DNA from: Endotrypanum monterogeii
Lineage: Eukaryota > Euglenozoa > Kinetoplastea > Trypanosomatida > Trypanosomatidae
Assembly (NCBI GenBank): GCA_000333855.2
Contig: CM007321.1
Span: 177,536 to 195,319, forward strand
Direction: 5' to 3'
Length of the DNA stretch: 17,784 nt
This document shows, piece by piece, positions 15,817-17,784 of the stretch. The notes beneath the pieces are model-generated. The model was not told the origin of the DNA, did not search any database, and saw nothing but the letters and a program-made list of their open reading frames with translations. The stretch's first letter is position 1, and each line of letters opens with the position of its first letter. Made by a program: the position numbers and the translations under genes.

Positions 15817-16749
15817 ATGCCTGGGGTTGATCTTCTCGATGCCTTTGCCGAACTCGTGGTTCGGGTGGTCTTCAACCTTCCACTCACCGAGAACGACGTG
15901 ACGTCGAGCAGTGGCGACGGCGACAGCGACGAGGAGGAGGACGACGATGCGCCGTACGTCTACAACAGCAGCACCACACAAATATTCTCTGGTGGAAACT
16001 ATGCGGAAGATGAGCACCAGATCCTGAGTAGCAGGTCCCTTACACACCACAGCAACAACAGCACCTACTTGGGAAGTGGTGCCCCCATCTCTGCCACCTC
16101 CACCGTCTCGTGCAGCAACTCCATCAGCCGCGGCAACAGCGCCACCTCCCTTGACCTCTACCCAGGTGGCATATGGAATGCGTTGGCTCGGGCCCCGGCC
16201 ATGGGGGGGGTGGGCGTGAGTGGCAATAGACCCTCGCGCCCAAGCAGCACCGTGTCTCTGGGCACGGGTGACATCCTCTCGACCCCACGTAGCGGGACCA
16301 GCTTGTGGAATCGCATCGTCATAGGGGGCGGGCGCACGCCGGCACACATGCATGGGGCATGTTTAAGTCCCGACCATTATACGGGCCACACTACTACTAC
16401 TACATCCAGCTTTGTACAGCTCGGCGATGAAGAGTTGGGATTGGGTGCCGCGGCCACCGGTGGCGACAGCACCGTAGGTGCCGCACACGGTGTCGACAGC
16501 GGCAGCAGTGTCATGGGAGGGGGAAGCATAATCTACCCCACAGCCATCGCGCTGAACTCAGGAGTCTCCACGCCAGTCTGTGAAGCTTACCCACTGCAAC
16601 CCACCTTGCTTTGCACCGCGCACCCGCAACAACAACTGGCAAGACCTCGTGATCCATTTTGTGGTCACCGATGGCTACAGAGCGGGAGCGGTCATAGCGA
16701 GTGCCCCTCGCACCACACCAGATCCTCCAGCGAGTTCGACGTGCTGTAG
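15817..16749 (+). CDS. Hypothetical Ser/Gly/Thr-rich protein
   Basis: I do not recognise this 310-residue protein. The ATG at 15817 is the first after the candidate splice acceptor; the frame is open further upstream (to 15655) but only through CA repeats. The first 20 residues (VDLLDAFAELVVRVVFNLPL) form an amphipathic, hydrophobic helix-like stretch, followed by a strongly acidic cluster GDGDSDEEEDDD at about 33-44. The rest is rich in Ser, Gly, Thr and Asn and looks disordered, with SRGNSATS- and PSRPSSTVSL-type segments that resemble phosphorylation sites, and a short Trp-containing segment LWNRIVIGGG. The C terminus is SSSEFDVL, ending in TAG. No catalytic motif, zinc site or clear membrane span is visible. 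Such profiles are common in kinetoplastid cytoskeletal, signalling or RNA-associated proteins, but no role can be assigned. Confidence 0.75.
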   Translation: MPGVDLLDAFAELVVRVVFNLPLTENDVTSSSGDGDSDEEEDDDAPYVYNSSTTQIFSGGNYAEDEHQILSSRSLTHHSNNSTYLGSGAPISATSTVSCSNSISRGNSATSLDLYPGGIWNALARAPAMGGVGVSGNRPSRPSSTVSLGTGDILSTPRSGTSLWNRIVIGGGRTPAHMHGACLSPDHYTGHTTTTTSSFVQLGDEELGLGAAATGGDSTVGAAHGVDSGSSVMGGGSIIYPTAIALNSGVSTPVCEAYPLQPTLLCTAHPQQQLARPRDPFCGHRWLQSGSGHSECPSHHTRSSSEFDVL

Positions 16750-17121
16750 CAACAATAACCGCACGTGATGGCAATCGAGGAGGAGGACCGCATTCCACCA
16801 CCACCCCACTGTAGCGCACTTGGTCACCCCGTGTGTGTGTGTGTGTGTGAGAAAGAGAGGGGGGGAGGGGGGAAGAAGGCGACAGCAAAGATTGTAGATT
16901 TTATTCTGTATGTTCTGCATCACATTTTCTGCTGTTTTTACTTTTTTTTTTCAGGAGAGGGCAGCGAAATGGGTCCCTTTTTTTTTTTGTGTGTGTGTGT
17001 GTGTGTGCGTGTGTGATCAACCCCTTTGGATGTTTCCTTTCGATCACCCATCCCCTGCTGCTCGATGCACTTCTGGGCCTCTTCAAACGCTCCCCTCAAC
17101 ACACACACACACACACACACA

Positions 17122-17144
17122 GAGTTCCCATCTCCAGGGAACTC
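17122..17144 (+). other. Short perfect stem-loop
   Basis: GAGTTCCC (17122-17129), a 7-nt loop ATCTCCA and GGGAACTC (17137-17144) form a perfect 8-bp stem immediately after the AC tract. Unlike most inverted repeats in this window it is not made of dinucleotide repeats. It could be an RNA structure in the spacer or UTR; no known element is recognised. Confidence 0.5.
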
Positions 17145-17184
17145 ATTTGCATCATCCCTTGAGAGTCAATGCATTCCAATATAG

Positions 17185-17208
<24 letters not shown>

Positions 17209-17215
<7 letters not shown>

Positions 17216-17463
17216 TATGGAGAGAGAGAGGACCATCGTGCGGTGAAATACGTGTCTTGAAAGGGAAGAGGGTCTCGGTCGATAAGAGAAGTTGCAGTGA
17301 ACAAACTGCTCGAGGAGGAGCGGAAGTGAGATATGTGTACCTGCGCGAAGCCCGCCCACTAGCGTCGATTCCCTTTAACCTCGTGGGTGAGTTTGATGGA
17401 TATCGCATTTCTTTTTCTTTGTTCCCCCCCCCCGCCCCCCCCTTTCACGCACAGACAGACTGA
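17209..17463 (+). CDS. Doubtful small ORF, 84 residues
   Basis: ATG to TGA encodes 84 residues. After a start at the end of a TA repeat, residues about 9-70 have varied, protein-like composition (for example the VRYVYLREARPLASIPFNL segment), unlike the repeat-derived frames elsewhere in the spacers. The end runs through a poly-C tract into a Pro-rich tail, so a frame change there is possible. No family is recognised, there is no strong pyrimidine tract and AG just upstream, and an out-of-frame ATG at 17169 would be met first. It may be chance or a gene remnant. Confidence 0.2.
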
Positions 17464-17784
17464 CAGAGAGAGATGTCTGTCGAGTCACCGCTGCTACTCC
17501 TCACTCCATCCGCCCCCTGGACTCTCCCTTAATCCATGTCTTTTTCTTTTCCACCTTCTGAGGTCACCTGTTGAGCTCTGTTTCTTTTCTTTTTTTTGTT
17601 GTTGTTGTTGTTTGTTTTCTTTTTATTATTGTTACTATTATTGACGCCTCTCAGCACATGCCGGCACGTACGCAGAGAGGTCCCCGTGTATGTATGTGTG
17701 TGTGGGGGGGGGGGGGAAAAAAAAAAAAAAATGTATAGGTTGAAAGGGAAACCCCGCCCCCCAATAACTCTTCCCCCCCCCCCC

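Larger units (their letters stand above)
16750..17784. other. Spacer at the right end of the window
   Basis: It carries the 3' UTR of the last gene and probably the start of the next intergenic region. It holds TG at 16831-16848, G-rich purine sequence at 16858-16880, T runs at 16940-16951 and 16978-16988, TG at 16989-17015, AC at about 17099-17121, an 8-bp stem-loop at 17122-17144, TA at 17183-17210, poly-C at 17424-17445, GTT repeats at 17597-17611, a G run then an A run at 17704-17731, and a C run reaching the window edge. Only the ORF at 17209-17463 has some protein-like character. Confidence 0.6.

Noticed and set aside
15487..16353. Minus-strand open frame of 288 codons
   Set aside because: It is antisense to the last gene and runs through translated TG/CA repeats (Cys/Val and His/Thr runs).
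16580..16768. Alternative + frame over the end of the last gene, suggesting a frameshift near the CAA repeat
   Set aside because: It has better third-position GC only over about 16628-16670; the annotated frame is better after that up to its stop, so no frameshift is needed.
1..17784. tRNA, rRNA, spliced-leader RNA genes, telomeric repeats, CRISPR arrays or transposase genes
   Set aside because: I looked for tRNA B-box-like sequence, spliced-leader sequence, TTAGGG repeats, spaced direct repeats and reverse transcriptase or transposase motifs and saw none.

Overview
The window looks like nuclear DNA from a trypanosomatid of the Leishmaniinae (Leishmania or a close relative). Every supportable gene lies on the + strand with no introns. 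Coding stretches are GC-rich, and they are separated by long spacers packed with (TA)n, (TG)n/(CA)n, poly-T, poly-C and CT-rich tracts, as expected of a polycistronic gene cluster processed by trans-splicing and polyadenylation. All gene names rest on motif and alignment memory from reading the translations; no search was run.

Layout: 1-766 is spacer. 767-2530 is a poorly defined hypothetical gene: its first AUG (767) is in frame with a long open frame to 2530, but one TAG at 905-907 interrupts it, and the next in-frame ATG is at 1793. 3943-7305 encodes a GRP170/HYOU1-type ER Hsp70 relative. 7754-7840 is a 28-codon micro-ORF shaped like a signal peptide plus a short acidic tail, just after a T-rich tract and an AG. 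8082-9587 encodes the beta subunit of the mitochondrial processing peptidase with an intact zinc site. 10204-14574 encodes a 1456-residue protein whose C-terminal third resembles ORC2, preceded by cysteine/histidine clusters and an unrecognised domain. 15817-16749 encodes an unrecognised Ser/Gly/Thr-rich protein. 16750-17784 is mostly spacer with one doubtful short ORF (17209-17463).

The genes belong to unrelated processes (ER folding, mitochondrial import, DNA replication), which is normal for trypanosomatid transcription units, where order does not imply shared function. The most interesting items are the micro-ORF at 7754, the TAG-interrupted first gene, the enlarged and possibly zinc-binding ORC2-like protein, and several UTR inverted repeats, notably 14767-14847 and 17122-17144.
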